From JBQCDV01 sp051960855 (GTDB lineage Bacteria; Actinomycetota; Actinomycetes; JAJZTN01), in assembly GCA_051960855.1 (NCBI GenBank), contig JBQCDV010000207.1, positions 1 to 64,000 on the forward strand: a stretch of 64,000 bases of DNA, read 5' to 3'. The notes beneath the pieces are model-generated. The model had not been told where the DNA came from. It worked only from the letters and a program-made list of their open reading frames with translations, and did not search any database. The position numbers and the translations under genes are program-made. Of the stretch, positions 52,529 through 61,702 are shown piece after piece; the stretch's first letter is position 1; each line of letters starts with the position of its first letter.

Positions 52529-53400
52529 CGGCCCGCCTCCTCGGGCAGGGGACCCACCTTCCCGAACGGCGCCCGCACCCGTGCGCGCAGCTCGGCCAGG
52601 CTGGCCGCCGTTGTGCCGTCGGCCGCCAGCGCCGTCGTCTTGCCGGTGCCGTGGTAGTCGCTGCCGCCTGTCGTGATCAGCCCGAGCTGCTCGGCCCGCT
52701 CTCGCAGCTGCGCCCGGGTCGCGGCATCGTGCTCCGGATGGTCGACCTCGACGCCGTCCAGCCCCTCGTCTGCCAGCTGGGCGAGCAGCTCGTCGGGGAC
52801 GCCCTTGCGGCCTCGGGGGTGGGCGACCACGGCGACTCCGCCGGCGGCGTGCACGAGCCGGAGGGCCTCGGACGGGTCGAGGGCCACGTGCCCGATGTAG
52901 TAGGGCGAGTCGTCGTGGAGCACGTCGGCGAAGGCCGCGGCCCGGTCGGGGAAGGCCCCGTTGTCGACGAGGACGTCTGCGAGGTGCGGCCGGCCGAGGG
53001 ACGCAGCCTCAGCGGCCTTGTCCAGCACCTGCTGGAGGGTGATCGGATAGCCGTCGCCCGCCAGCCGGCGCACCATCTCCCTGGCCCGCGGCAGACGATC
53101 GTCCCTCAGACCGGCCATCGCCTCGCGCAGCTGCTCGTCAGCCGGGTCGAAGCCGTAGGCGAGCAAGTGCAGCTGCCGCCGCTCCCCCTGGTGGGCGAAG
53201 ACGCAACTGAGCTCGGCGCCCGGCAGCAGGTCGAGGTGGAGCTGCGCTGCCTCGGCGGCGGCCTCCGCCCATCCGGCCCCGCTGTCGTGGTCGGTCAGGC
53301 CCAGCGTGGTCACACCGGCGGCGGCGGCCGCCCGCACGAGGTCAGCGGGAGTGTCGGTGCCGTCGGAGACCGTCGAGTGCGTGTGCAGGTCGATGGTCAC
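52525..53400 (-). CDS. PHP domain phosphoesterase
   Basis: The 291-aa protein has the PHP metal motifs: DLHTHSTVSDG at the N-terminus, GLTDHDSG, VVAHPRG and GGSDYHG near the end. Family members hydrolyse phosphate esters, for example 3',5'-nucleoside bisphosphates or 5'-nucleotides; the exact substrate is not visible. GTG 53400 starts directly at the first strand. It precedes marC. Confidence 0.87.
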   Translation of the reverse strand: MTIDLHTHSTVSDGTDTPADLVRAAAAAGVTTLGLTDHDSGAGWAEAAAEAAQLHLDLLPGAELSCVFAHQGERRQLHLLAYGFDPADEQLREAMAGLRDDRLPRAREMVRRLAGDGYPITLQQVLDKAAEAASLGRPHLADVLVDNGAFPDRAAAFADVLHDDSPYYIGHVALDPSEALRLVHAAGGVAVVAHPRGRKGVPDELLAQLADEGLDGVEVDHPEHDAATRAQLRERAEQLGLITTGGSDYHGTGKTTALAADGTTAASLAELRARVRAPFGKVGPLPEEAGR

Positions 53401-53439
53401 ACAGTCACGATATTGCCTGCGACAGATCAGCCACCGCGG

Positions 53440-54093
53440 TCAGGCAGGGCCCAGGGCGGCGGTGAGCCGCGGCGAGGGCGCTCCGACCGGGACCTCCCTC
53501 ACCACGTCGGCGCTGCCGTCCCGCAGGTCGCTGAGGACGAGCTCCTCGACCAGCAGGACGCCCGCCGTGGCCGGCCAGAGCACGGCCCACAGCCAGTGCC
53601 CGAGGGCCTCACCGACGAAGACCGCGCGATCGGCCGGAGCCTCCAGGCACCACAGCGACGTCGGGTGGCCGGCGGCGTGCACCTTGGCGTGGGGAGGTGT
53701 GCTGTCGGGGATGCCGCCGCCATCGATACCGGCCAGGCCGCCGAGCCGTGCCCCCACGCCGACACCGGGTTCCTCCGCGACCACGACCATCTCGCCGAGA
53801 CCATCGCCGAGGGGCGCCGGACCCGACAGTCCGAGGACCACCGCCCGGTGACCGGTGCGGTCGTCGCCGACGGTGGCAGTGCCGGTCAGCAGCCACCCCC
53901 GTGGCAGCGGCCACGGCAGCCACACGGGGACGGCCGCACGCCGCACGACCTCGCCGAGCAGCTCGGCACTGGCCCGGGGCGCCACCCGCAGCGGTGCGAC
54001 GCTGCCGTGGGAGGCGCACATCCAGGAACTCGACCAGAGACCAGGCGCCCGCAGAGCCGACCCGCAGCGCGGACAGCTCGGAGCGTCCTTCAT
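53440..54093 (-). CDS. DUF6758 family protein with zinc ribbon
   Basis: The 217-aa protein begins with a CPRCGSAL zinc knuckle (with one further Cys/His in MCASHG) and continues with a beta-rich domain, as in the DUF6758 family of actinobacteria. ATG 54093 has AGGAGGCGC about 7 nt upstream; an upstream GTG/ATG would add a Glu/Pro stretch. Function is unknown. It runs divergent from the NUDIX gene. Confidence 0.75.
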   Translation of the reverse strand: MKDAPSCPRCGSALRAPGLWSSSWMCASHGSVAPLRVAPRASAELLGEVVRRAAVPVWLPWPLPRGWLLTGTATVGDDRTGHRAVVLGLSGPAPLGDGLGEMVVVAEEPGVGVGARLGGLAGIDGGGIPDSTPPHAKVHAAGHPTSLWCLEAPADRAVFVGEALGHWLWAVLWPATAGVLLVEELVLSDLRDGSADVVREVPVGAPSPRLTAALGPA

Positions 54094-54205
54094 CTGCGCC
54101 TCCTGCCTCGTCGGCCACACCTCGGGCTCTGGCAACGGTCCCGCGCCGGGGTGGAGGCGTCAAGCCGCGCGCGAAGGGGCGCACCAGCGGTGCGAGAGTG
54201 GCAGC

Positions 54206-54652
54206 GTGCCGATTCCCCCTGGGCCGATTCCCCCTGGGCCGATTCTCCCTGGGCGGGTGCCCTGCGTGGGCGCCGTCGTCCACGACGACGAGCACCGCCT
54301 GCTCCTGGTACGCCGCGCCCATCCGCCGGAGGCGGGTCGCTGGAGCCTGCCCGGCGGCCGCGTCGAGGCCGGCGAGGACGACGTCGCAGCGGTGCGGCGC
54401 GAGGTGCTGGAGGAGACCGGCCTGCACGTCACCGTTGGTCAGCATTTGGGCACGGTGCAGCGCTACGGCCCGGGCGGCGAGATCTACGACATCCGCGACT
54501 ACGTCTGTCTGCTCGCCGTGCCCGGCACGTCACCGCTCGCCGGCGACGACGCCGCTGAGGTCGGCTGGTTCAGCCGACGCCAACTGGAGGAGACGGAGCT
54601 GGTCAGCGAGCTCTACGAGACGCTGCAGCTGTGGGGGCTGCTCCCCCGCTGA
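54206..54652 (+). CDS. NUDIX hydrolase with PIPPG repeat start
   Basis: The 148-aa protein has the NUDIX box GGRVEAGEDDVAAVRREVLEETG and is otherwise a single domain. The first 16 residues come from three 15-bp repeats (PIPPG/PILPG). GTG 54206 is weakly supported; GTG 54257 would skip the repeats and start at the domain. The substrate is unknown. Confidence 0.75.
   Translation: MPIPPGPIPPGPILPGRVPCVGAVVHDDEHRLLLVRRAHPPEAGRWSLPGGRVEAGEDDVAAVRREVLEETGLHVTVGQHLGTVQRYGPGGEIYDIRDYVCLLAVPGTSPLAGDDAAEVGWFSRRQLEETELVSELYETLQLWGLLPR
54209..54253 (+). repeat. 15-bp tandem repeat encoding PIPPG
   Basis: Three copies of CCGATTCCCCCTGGG (the third with one C-to-T change) lie directly after the GTG of the NUDIX gene. 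If translation starts at 54257 instead, they are the 5' leader. Confidence 0.85.
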
Positions 54653-54665
54653 GGGCGCCCCACCT

Positions 54666-57600
54666 CTATCCAGCCAGATGTCCCCACTGAGGCTCGATCT
54701 CCTGCCAGCTGGCGTTAGCCACGACGCGGCCCGCCGCCAGGACGACGACTCGGTCGGCCCGCGACAGGGCGGCTCGCTTCGTGCTGGACCCGACGACGGT
54801 GGAGCCGCGAGAGCGCAGCGACTGCCACAGCTCGACTTCGGTCGTGGCGTCCAACGCCGAGGACACGTCGTCGGCGACCAGGACGTCGGCCGAGGCGGCG
54901 AGCGCCCGGGCGAGAGCGAGACGTTGCACCTGGCCCCCGGACAGCCTCACCCCGCGGTGACCGACGAGCGACGTCAGGCCTCCCGCCTCCATGACATCGC
55001 GGCCGAGCCGTGCATCCTCGATCGCCCGCTGCACCTGCCGGTCATCGAAATCGAGCCGGATGTTGTCTCGGAAGGTGCCGGACAGCACGCGCGGGACCTG
55101 GGCGACGTGAGCGACGCGAGGGGGACGCAGGAAGTCCTCGGCATCCTCCACGGGGCGGCCGTTCCAGCGCATCGTGCCGCGGTGGTCCACGAGGCCGGCC
55201 AGGGCCGAGAGCAGACTCGACTTGCCCGAGCCGATCTGCCCCAGGAGCAGGACCAGCTCGCCGCGTCGCACGACGAGGTCCACGTGGGCGACGCCAATCG
55301 TGCCGTCCTCGTGCACCGCGGTCAGGTCGACGAGCTCGAGCTCGCGGAACGGCTGCGAGCGCGGCGGCGGCACCGGCCGCGGCGCCTGGCCGGTCACCAG
55401 ATCGACGCCCTGCGGTAGCGCCATGAGGTCCGCTCCGCCGGCGAAGCGGCTCGTCTGCTGCTGCCACGCACGGGTCCCGGGCGCCTCGGTGATCACGGCG
55501 CCGGCCACGCGGCCGAACCAGTCGAACCCGCTCACCGCGTTCGCGACCAGCAGCGCGGTCGCGAGGCCCCAGATGCCTGCCGCGTGGGCCGCCCACGCCG
55601 CGACGGCGCCAGCCTGGACGAGGACCACGGGGACCCCGGCAAGGAGGGCCTGGACCCGGTGCTCGTGCACGGCGGCGTCGACGCGGCCGGAGTCGACCTG
55701 ACGCAGGTGAGCGTGCACGTCGGGGGTGGCGGCGGCCAGCTTCACGGTGCGGATCCCGTCGAGCACGGAGACCAGCGAGCGCCCGAACGCCGCCCGTGCT
55801 GTGGACGCCGACGCGGCCGACCTGCCCGCCACCGGGGAGCCGATCGCGGAGATCAGCGCCGTTAACGCCATGACGGCCAACAGCACGGCGGCCGCAAGCA
55901 CGCTGGCACCGACGAGACCCGTCACGGTCGCGATCAGCAGGCCGTTGACCAGGTCGACCCACCGGTCGCCGTAGCGGGCGAAGCGGTCGGCGTCGAGGGC
56001 GCGGCCGACGACCTCGCCTGGCGGCGTCGGAGGCAGCCGGTGCTGTGAGGTCTGGCCGAGCAGGACGGCGGTGCGCACCCGCAGGAGGACCGCCACCCAC
56101 CACCGCGGGTAGCGGCGGATTGCCTCGGCCAGCATGAAGGGGGCGAACAGCAGCGACGCAACGAGCGCGGTGAGGGGGACGGTGACCGACGCATGGTGCT
56201 GTAACTGGACGACGAGGTGTCCCCACAGCCAGCCGGTGACAGCGCCGTACGCGCCGGTCAGCGCCGAGAGCAGGAACAGCCCGATGCTCAGCGCACCCCA
56301 GGCCGGGTGGATACGGAGGACGCGCCAGGTGCCGCGGGCGAGAGACAGGCCCGCGCCAGGCTCACGGCTGGGAGGCGCCTCACCGACGCGGCGTGCGGTC
56401 CCGATAGCGGCGGCATCAGAGGGCACCTGCCCAGCGGTCGCGGAGGCGGCCGCCGGACCCTGCAGAGCCTGCGCTCCATAGGCGCCCGCGTCCTCCCCGG
56501 CGGCCTCCAGCAAGCTCCGGAAGGGGCCGTCGGCGGCGGCGACCGCGGCGCGAGGACCCTGCTGGACGACCCTTCCGCTGTCGAGCACGACGACCAGGTC
56601 GGCCCTCGCGGTGGTGCTCAGCCGGTGGGCCACGAGCAGCCCGGTCCGACCGCTCAGGAGCCGCTGCGACGCCTGCACGACGCGCGCCTCCGTCACCGGG
56701 TCCATGCGCGCGGTGGCCTCGTCCAGGACAACGACGCGCACGTCGCGGACGAGCAACCGGGCGAACGCGACGAGTTGCTGCTCCCCTGCGGACAGGGTGG
56801 TGCCGCTGGGACCGAGGACCGTGTCGAGCCCCTCGGGCAGCCCGTCGACCCAGTCGGTCAGTCCCAGCTCGTCGACCGCCCCCTGGACACGAGAGCGCGG
56901 GAGGTCGGCGAAGAGGGTGATGTTGTCGGCCAGCGACCCGGCGAGGATCTCGGTGCGCTGGGTGACCACGCCCACCGCCGCACGCAGCCGCTGCAGGTCG
57001 AGGTCACGGACGTCTCTGCCCCCGACGAAGACAGTGCCGCGCTCCGGCTCGACGGCGCGCGACAGCAGCGACGCCAAGGTCGACTTGCCCGAACCGCTGC
57101 GTCCCACGAGCGCCACCGTGTGCCCGGCGGGCACCTGCAGGCTGATGTCCCGGAGGGCGAAGTCGCCGTCGGGATAGGAGAAGCGCAGGTGGCGGATCTC
57201 GACGTCCGGCACGCCCGGTGGGACGTCGAGGCCCCCGGTCGGCTCCGGCGGCGCCGCCAGCAGGGCGCGCAGGCGGACCAGCGCGCCGACGCCCGCCTGC
57301 AGGTCGGGCACGTGACGCGCCACCTGGTCGACCTGGCCGACGAAGGTCGTGGTGACCAGGAAGAGGGTCACGAGCGCGGCGGTCGACTCCAGCCCGTGGA
57401 CCACGAGGACCACGCCCACGACGGCGACGACGGCGAGCAGCCCGTGCAGCAGCAGGCCAGCGCGGCGACTGATGCGTCCTTCGAGCCCGACCACCTCGGC
57501 GAAGCGTGCGTGCACGACGGCGCTCAGCTCCGCACATCGACGTACGACGTAGCTCTGGCCGAGGCTGGTGCGCAGGTCGTCGCGCGCGGCGACGCCCTCC

Positions 57601-58322
57601 TCCATCGCGGCCGCGTGATCCGTCCACGCCACCTCTTCCGCGACCTTGCGGTCGCGCATCTGCGCCAGCAGGGGCCGGATCAGCACGGTGACGCCGAGCG
57701 CCGCCAGCGGCAGCAGGAACCACGCCGGCCACCAGGTGGCCCCGGCGACGGCGAGCAGCGGGAGGGTGCCGAGCAGCACGCGGATCACGGCCCACGCGTT
57801 CTGGCGCAGCAGCGTGCCGATCTCGTGGGTGTCGTCGTCGACGCGGTCGAGGACCTCACCCACCGCCTGCTCGCTGAGCTCGGACAGCGGCTGATGCATC
57901 ACCGCATCGAGCAGGTCTCCCCGCAGCTCCCCCTCCGCTCGGTCGACCGCAACGGACCAGAAGGTGCGGCCGAGAGTGTCAGCGACCGCGGCACCGACCA
58001 CGCAGAGAGCGAGGACGCCGACGAGGGAGTAGGTGGCTGACTCGGCGAGCCGACCGGCCACGACGGTGCCGAGGGCCTGTCCGAGCCCCGCGAGCAGGGA
58101 GGCGGCGAGCGCCAGGACCGTGAGTGGGCCCCGCAGGCGCCGCCAGTCGAGGCGGCGCCGCGACGCGGCGAGTGCCTCGTCAGAGGACGCCGGCGCGTGC
58201 GACGCCGCGCGCGCACCGGCCCGCGCTGCGTCAGCCCCCGCCGAGGGGTCGGCGTGAGCACCGGCGGCGTCCGGGGCGGTCGCGGGGCCGGTCTGCGCGG
58301 AGGCGGGAGGAGGGGTGGGCAC
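54666..58322 (-). CDS. Fused tandem ABC exporter (TMD-NBD-TMD-NBD)
   Basis: The 1218-aa protein has two ABC exporter halves in one chain. NBD1 has Walker A GRSGSGKST (407-415), a signature changed to LSAGEQQ (510-516), Walker B VVVLDE (530-535) and AHRLS with the switch His. NBD2 has Walker A GQIGSGKSS (1028-1036), canonical LSGGQVQ (1127-1133), but VLVADD in Walker B (1147-1152) and no switch His (GSSTKR). Site 1 therefore looks active and site 2 degenerate. The cargo is unknown. GTG 58322 is the start. A 10-bp inverted repeat lies 31 bp upstream. Confidence 0.9.
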   Translation of the reverse strand: MPTPPPASAQTGPATAPDAAGAHADPSAGADAARAGARAASHAPASSDEALAASRRRLDWRRLRGPLTVLALAASLLAGLGQALGTVVAGRLAESATYSLVGVLALCVVGAAVADTLGRTFWSVAVDRAEGELRGDLLDAVMHQPLSELSEQAVGEVLDRVDDDTHEIGTLLRQNAWAVIRVLLGTLPLLAVAGATWWPAWFLLPLAALGVTVLIRPLLAQMRDRKVAEEVAWTDHAAAMEEGVAARDDLRTSLGQSYVVRRCAELSAVVHARFAEVVGLEGRISRRAGLLLHGLLAVVAVVGVVLVVHGLESTAALVTLFLVTTTFVGQVDQVARHVPDLQAGVGALVRLRALLAAPPEPTGGLDVPPGVPDVEIRHLRFSYPDGDFALRDISLQVPAGHTVALVGRSGSGKSTLASLLSRAVEPERGTVFVGGRDVRDLDLQRLRAAVGVVTQRTEILAGSLADNITLFADLPRSRVQGAVDELGLTDWVDGLPEGLDTVLGPSGTTLSAGEQQLVAFARLLVRDVRVVVLDEATARMDPVTEARVVQASQRLLSGRTGLLVAHRLSTTARADLVVVLDSGRVVQQGPRAAVAAADGPFRSLLEAAGEDAGAYGAQALQGPAAASATAGQVPSDAAAIGTARRVGEAPPSREPGAGLSLARGTWRVLRIHPAWGALSIGLFLLSALTGAYGAVTGWLWGHLVVQLQHHASVTVPLTALVASLLFAPFMLAEAIRRYPRWWVAVLLRVRTAVLLGQTSQHRLPPTPPGEVVGRALDADRFARYGDRWVDLVNGLLIATVTGLVGASVLAAAVLLAVMALTALISAIGSPVAGRSAASASTARAAFGRSLVSVLDGIRTVKLAAATPDVHAHLRQVDSGRVDAAVHEHRVQALLAGVPVVLVQAGAVAAWAAHAAGIWGLATALLVANAVSGFDWFGRVAGAVITEAPGTRAWQQQTSRFAGGADLMALPQGVDLVTGQAPRPVPPPRSQPFRELELVDLTAVHEDGTIGVAHVDLVVRRGELVLLLGQIGSGKSSLLSALAGLVDHRGTMRWNGRPVEDAEDFLRPPRVAHVAQVPRVLSGTFRDNIRLDFDDRQVQRAIEDARLGRDVMEAGGLTSLVGHRGVRLSGGQVQRLALARALAASADVLVADDVSSALDATTEVELWQSLRSRGSTVVGSSTKRAALSRADRVVVLAAGRVVANASWQEIEPQWGHLAG

Positions 58323-58352
58323 GACGAGCCACCGTAACGACCCCTACCGACA

Positions 58353-58387
58353 GATCGCTTCTTCTTTTCGCTGCAGGAGAAGCGATC
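58353..58387. promoter_or_regulatory. 10-bp inverted repeat upstream of the ABC exporter
   Basis: GATCGCTTCT (58353-58362) and AGAAGCGATC (58378-58387) are perfect reverse complements separated by 15 nt. It is 31 bp upstream of the exporter start and downstream of the stress-protein gene, so it may be an operator or a terminator. Confidence 0.45.
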
Positions 58388-58439
58388 CGCCGGCAATCGT
58401 CCTGTCGGGGCCCACCCAGACAGGCCTACCCGTGCCGAC

Positions 58440-58937
58440 TCACCCGCGCAGGCTCAACCGCGCGAGCAGCTCGCGCGCCAGCTCGGCCTGCTGGTGCTGG
58501 CACAGCACGTCGTAGCGGCGGGCCACCACCTGCGTGCGGGAGGTGAAGTCGCGGCGACCCCCCGTGAGGCTGTAGCCGATGACACCGAAGATGACGCCGA
58601 AGACAGCGCCGTAGACCAGCGACAGCAGGATCACGCCGAAGCCGGTGCTGCCGCCGCCGAAGAACGAGAGCAGGACACCGACGAAGAGCCCCCACCACGC
58701 TCCTGCGGCAGCACCGCTGCCGGCAGCGCGCGGATAGCTCAGCCGGCCGGTGACGCGCTCGACCAGCTGCAGGTCGCTGCCGACGATCGTGACGTTCTCG
58801 ACGGCGAACTTCTCGTCGCTGAGGAAGTCCACCGCCCGCTGCGCCTGCTCATAGGTGTCATACGACCCCACGGGAAGGCCGGTCGGGGGAAGGGGCAGCC
58901 CGGGTGCGGAGCGGCCGAAGCCTCCGAGAGAGCTCAT
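58440..58937 (-). CDS. General-stress protein 17M-like (YflT-type) membrane protein
   Basis: The 165-aa protein has an N-terminal YflT-like domain (GSYDTYEQAQRAVDFLSDE, then VENVTIVGSDLQLVERV) and a Gly-rich hydrophobic pair of helices (WWGLFVGVLLSFF, FGVILLSLVYGAVFGVIFGV). It is usual for stress-inducible proteins. ATG 58937 has AGGAGG about 10 nt upstream. It lies next to dps, with which it may share stress control. Confidence 0.8.
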   Translation of the reverse strand: MSSLGGFGRSAPGLPLPPTGLPVGSYDTYEQAQRAVDFLSDEKFAVENVTIVGSDLQLVERVTGRLSYPRAAGSGAAAGAWWGLFVGVLLSFFGGGSTGFGVILLSLVYGAVFGVIFGVIGYSLTGGRRDFTSRTQVVARRYDVLCQHQQAELARELLARLSLRG

Positions 58938-58992
58938 TGCTGTCACGCCTCCTGCCGTGTCGGACGACCCGTGGCCGCCGCACGAGTGATGG

Positions 58993-59679
58993 TCACCGTC
59001 GAAGATCCAACGTGTCGCCGGAGCCTGAGGTGCCCGAGCCGGCGGTGTCGCCGTCACCGACCGTCGCCGATGTGGCGGCGGCACCGGCGGCTCCCTGCTC
59101 GTCCCCGGTGCGCGCGGTGCTGATCTGGCCGCCGGCGTTCTCCAGGTGGGCCCGGATGAACCACTGGAACAGCTCCAGGTCCTTGAGCTGGTCGATGAGC
59201 AGGTCCTGGGTAACGGGGTCCAGCTCCTCGGTCTCCCGCATGGCGTCACGGTGGTCGCTGATCACGCCGCGGTAGACCACCTCCAGCGCCCCGAGGTGCT
59301 CGATCGCCCCCGCCCGGCCGAGGGAGTAGTCGTCCCAGGAGCGGTCCTCGACGAGCTTGCCGGGGGTCCCGACGGGGCTGAAGCCGAGGGTGGCGATGCG
59401 CTCCGCAACCGCGTCGGACATGCCGCGGACGGCGTCGACCTGCGGGTCGAGCATCTCGTGGACGCTGATGAAGTTGGGCCCGACGACGTTCCAGTGGACG
59501 TGCTTGAGCGTCAGGTGCAGGTCGGTCAGGGCGTTCAGCCGCTGCTGCAACAGCGCCGCCACCTTGCCTGCGGCCTGAGGGTCGAGCCCGGGAATCGTGA
59601 ACGACGGCGTGTCCCCCTGTGCCGGCGCTCCGGCTCCCAGGGGCGACTGTCCCGTGCGGCCAGTGGCTGCGCTCGTCAT
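58993..59679 (-). CDS. dps: Dps family ferritin-like DNA-protecting protein
   Basis: The 228-aa protein has the Dps ferroxidase ligands in HVHWNVVGPNF and VHEMLDPQVDAVRGMSDAVAERI (His, Asp and Glu at the dimer interface). It stores iron and protects DNA against oxidants. The N- and C-terminal extensions of Gly/Ser/Asp type are not conserved. ATG 59679 has AAGGAG 6 nt upstream. A GTTG-N16-GGGTAG pair (59755-59730) resembles a general stress sigma promoter. Confidence 0.87.
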   Translation of the reverse strand: MTSAATGRTGQSPLGAGAPAQGDTPSFTIPGLDPQAAGKVAALLQQRLNALTDLHLTLKHVHWNVVGPNFISVHEMLDPQVDAVRGMSDAVAERIATLGFSPVGTPGKLVEDRSWDDYSLGRAGAIEHLGALEVVYRGVISDHRDAMRETEELDPVTQDLLIDQLKDLELFQWFIRAHLENAGGQISTARTGDEQGAAGAAATSATVGDGDTAGSGTSGSGDTLDLRR

Positions 59680-59692
59680 TGCTTCTCCTTCG

Positions 59693-60691
59693 TCACATGT
59701 CGCGAGTTGACCATCCCTTGCCACGATCCCTACCCGTCACTCCGGGCTCCCCAACCCGGGAGAGGATCCGCTCCGCGAGCTTGCGCGAGGCCTCGTCGAC
59801 CATCTCGCCGTCGACGGCGATGGCCCCGCGCGAGCCGCCGGCGGCCGACGTCGCCTCGCCGTAGGCGGCCAGCACGCGCCGCGCCCGCTCGACTGCGACC
59901 TGCGAGGGCGTGAAGGCCGCGTTGCACGCCGCGATCTGGGACGGGTGGATGACCCACTTGCCGTCGTAGCCGAGCGCCGCGGCACGACCGGCGCTACGGG
60001 CGAACCCGTCGGCATGAGCGATGTCGACGTAGGGCCCGTCGACCGCGGCGACGCCAGCGGCCCGCGCCGCGACCAGGATCCGTGTGAGCACGTAGTGGAA
60101 GGCATCGCCCGGATAGCCCTCCGGCTGCTCGCCGATGGTCGGGCTCGTCATGCCCAGGGACGCCATGAAGTCGCCGGGGCCGAAGACGAGCGCGGTCAGC
60201 CGGGGTGAGGCCGCTGCGATCTGGTCCACGTGCTGCAGCCCCGTCGCGTCCTCGATCTGGGCGTCGATGCCGATCCTGCCGACTGGCAGGCCGCGGGCCC
60301 GCTCTACCTGCGTGAGCAGCAGGTCCAGCCACACCACGTGCTCGCGATGCTGCACCTTCGGCAGCACGAGCACGTCGAGGCCCTCCCCCGCCTGCTCCAC
60401 GACGTCGATCACGTCGCGGTACGCCCACGGCGTGTCGACCGCGTTGACGCGGACCGCGACCAGGCGCTCGCCCCAGCCGCCGACCTTGAGCGCGGCGACG
60501 ACCGCTGAGCGGGCGGACGCCTTTGCCTCCGGTGCCACCGCGTCCTCGAGGTCGAGAAAGAGCATGTCGGTGGGCAGGGAGCGGGACTTCTCGATCATTC
60601 GATCGCTCGACCCAGGCACGGCAAGGCACGAACGGCGGGGGCGCCGGCTGGCCGCCGGAGCGAACGTCTCTGTGGTCACGTCGGTGGTCAT
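59693..60691 (-). CDS. HpcH/HpaI-citrate lyase family CoA-ester lyase
   Basis: The 332-aa protein has the motifs of citryl/malyl-CoA lyases: FLDLEDAVAPEAKASAR (metal site), VLVLPKVQ, a GIDAQIEDATGL segment, GPGDFMASLG and WVIHPSQI near the C-terminus. It would cleave or form a CoA ester such as malyl-, methylmalyl- or citramalyl-CoA. ATG 60691 is the start. It lies just upstream of dps on the same strand. Confidence 0.87.
   Translation of the reverse strand: MTTDVTTETFAPAASRRPRRSCLAVPGSSDRMIEKSRSLPTDMLFLDLEDAVAPEAKASARSAVVAALKVGGWGERLVAVRVNAVDTPWAYRDVIDVVEQAGEGLDVLVLPKVQHREHVVWLDLLLTQVERARGLPVGRIGIDAQIEDATGLQHVDQIAAASPRLTALVFGPGDFMASLGMTSPTIGEQPEGYPGDAFHYVLTRILVAARAAGVAAVDGPYVDIAHADGFARSAGRAAALGYDGKWVIHPSQIAACNAAFTPSQVAVERARRVLAAYGEATSAAGGSRGAIAVDGEMVDEASRKLAERILSRVGEPGVTGRDRGKGWSTRDM
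59730..59755 (-). promoter_or_regulatory. Possible stress-sigma promoter for dps
   Basis: On the minus strand GTTG (59755-59752), 16 bp and GGGTAG (59735-59730) loosely fit the SigB/SigF pattern (GTTT, then GGGTAT). It lies inside the 3' end of the upstream lyase gene, 51 bp before the dps ATG. The match is weak. Confidence 0.25.
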
Positions 60692-60756
60692 GCCCGCAAG
60701 GTAGCCACGCCGAAGTCCGTCGGCTCGAACCGTGGCCCGACCGGAGGCGCGCCCGG

Positions 60757-61644
60757 CTACTCCACGGGGACCGCCTCGGGCGGCGTTCGGGACGAGACGA
60801 CGAGCGCGAGGCCGGCGAGTAGGAGCAGCAGCGCGGGCAGCACCTGCAGCGGCACGTGCTGGTGCACGGTGAGCGCCGCCACCAAGGTGGCGCCGGGCAC
60901 CTCGAAGAGGATCGACAGGCTGACGACGGTGGGGCCGACGCGCTTGACGACGGTGTTGAACACCGAATGCCCCAGCAGCTGGGCTCCGACCGTCAGAGCG
61001 CCGATCTTGACCCACGTGTCGGCGGAGTAGCCACCCAGTGACGATCCGGAGACGAGGCAGGTGACGAGGAGGGCGGCCGCTGCCATCGGGTAGCAGATCG
61101 CGGTGTACGTCGTCGTGCTCACCCCCTGGCGCACGCGGGAGCCGGCGACCGTGTAGGCGGCCGCGAGGATCGCACCGACCAGTGCCAGCAGGTCGCCGGT
61201 GAGCGCCTCTCCCGAGGCACGCAGGTCGGTGCCCGACAGCAGCAGCGCACCCAGGATGGCAACCCCGGTGCCCGCCCACACGCGCCCCGACAGCCGCTCC
61301 CCGAGCGCCCGGGCGATCAGCGCCGTCCAGACCGGCTGCGTCGACGCCATCGCCGTCGAGCTCGCCACCGTGGTGAAGCGGAGGCTCGGCACCCAGGTCG
61401 CGAAGTGACCCGCCAGCAGCAACCCCGCCAGCAGCGCCAGCAGCCACTGCTGTCGCGCCATGCCGCGGATCTCGTCACGACGACGCCAAGCCGCGACAGG
61501 GACGACCGCAAGGGACCCGAAGGCGTTGCGCCAGAAGGCGATCGCGAGCGCCGGTGCCGCGGTGACGGTGATCAGAGGCCCGGAGGTGGAGACCGCAGCG
61601 ACTGCGACCGCGAGCAGCAGCAGATCGACAGCGGGGCGGCGCAC
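60757..61644 (-). CDS. EamA family transporter (DMT superfamily)
   Basis: The 295-aa protein has ten hydrophobic segments in two repeats of five, as in drug/metabolite transporters of the EamA family. TISGP-type and STQPVWTALIA / LGALLLSG segments are visible. The substrate is unknown. GTG 61644 starts at the first helix; the ribosome site is weak. It is divergent from the MgtE-like gene. Confidence 0.83.
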   Translation of the reverse strand: MRRPAVDLLLLAVAVAAVSTSGPLITVTAAPALAIAFWRNAFGSLAVVPVAAWRRRDEIRGMARQQWLLALLAGLLLAGHFATWVPSLRFTTVASSTAMASTQPVWTALIARALGERLSGRVWAGTGVAILGALLLSGTDLRASGEALTGDLLALVGAILAAAYTVAGSRVRQGVSTTTYTAICYPMAAAALLVTCLVSGSSLGGYSADTWVKIGALTVGAQLLGHSVFNTVVKRVGPTVVSLSILFEVPGATLVAALTVHQHVPLQVLPALLLLLAGLALVVSSRTPPEAVPVE

Positions 61645-61702
61645 CCGCGCATTCTGCTCGACGCAACCGGGCAAGCCGCGTCCGCCCCGGTAACCTCGCG
61701 TC

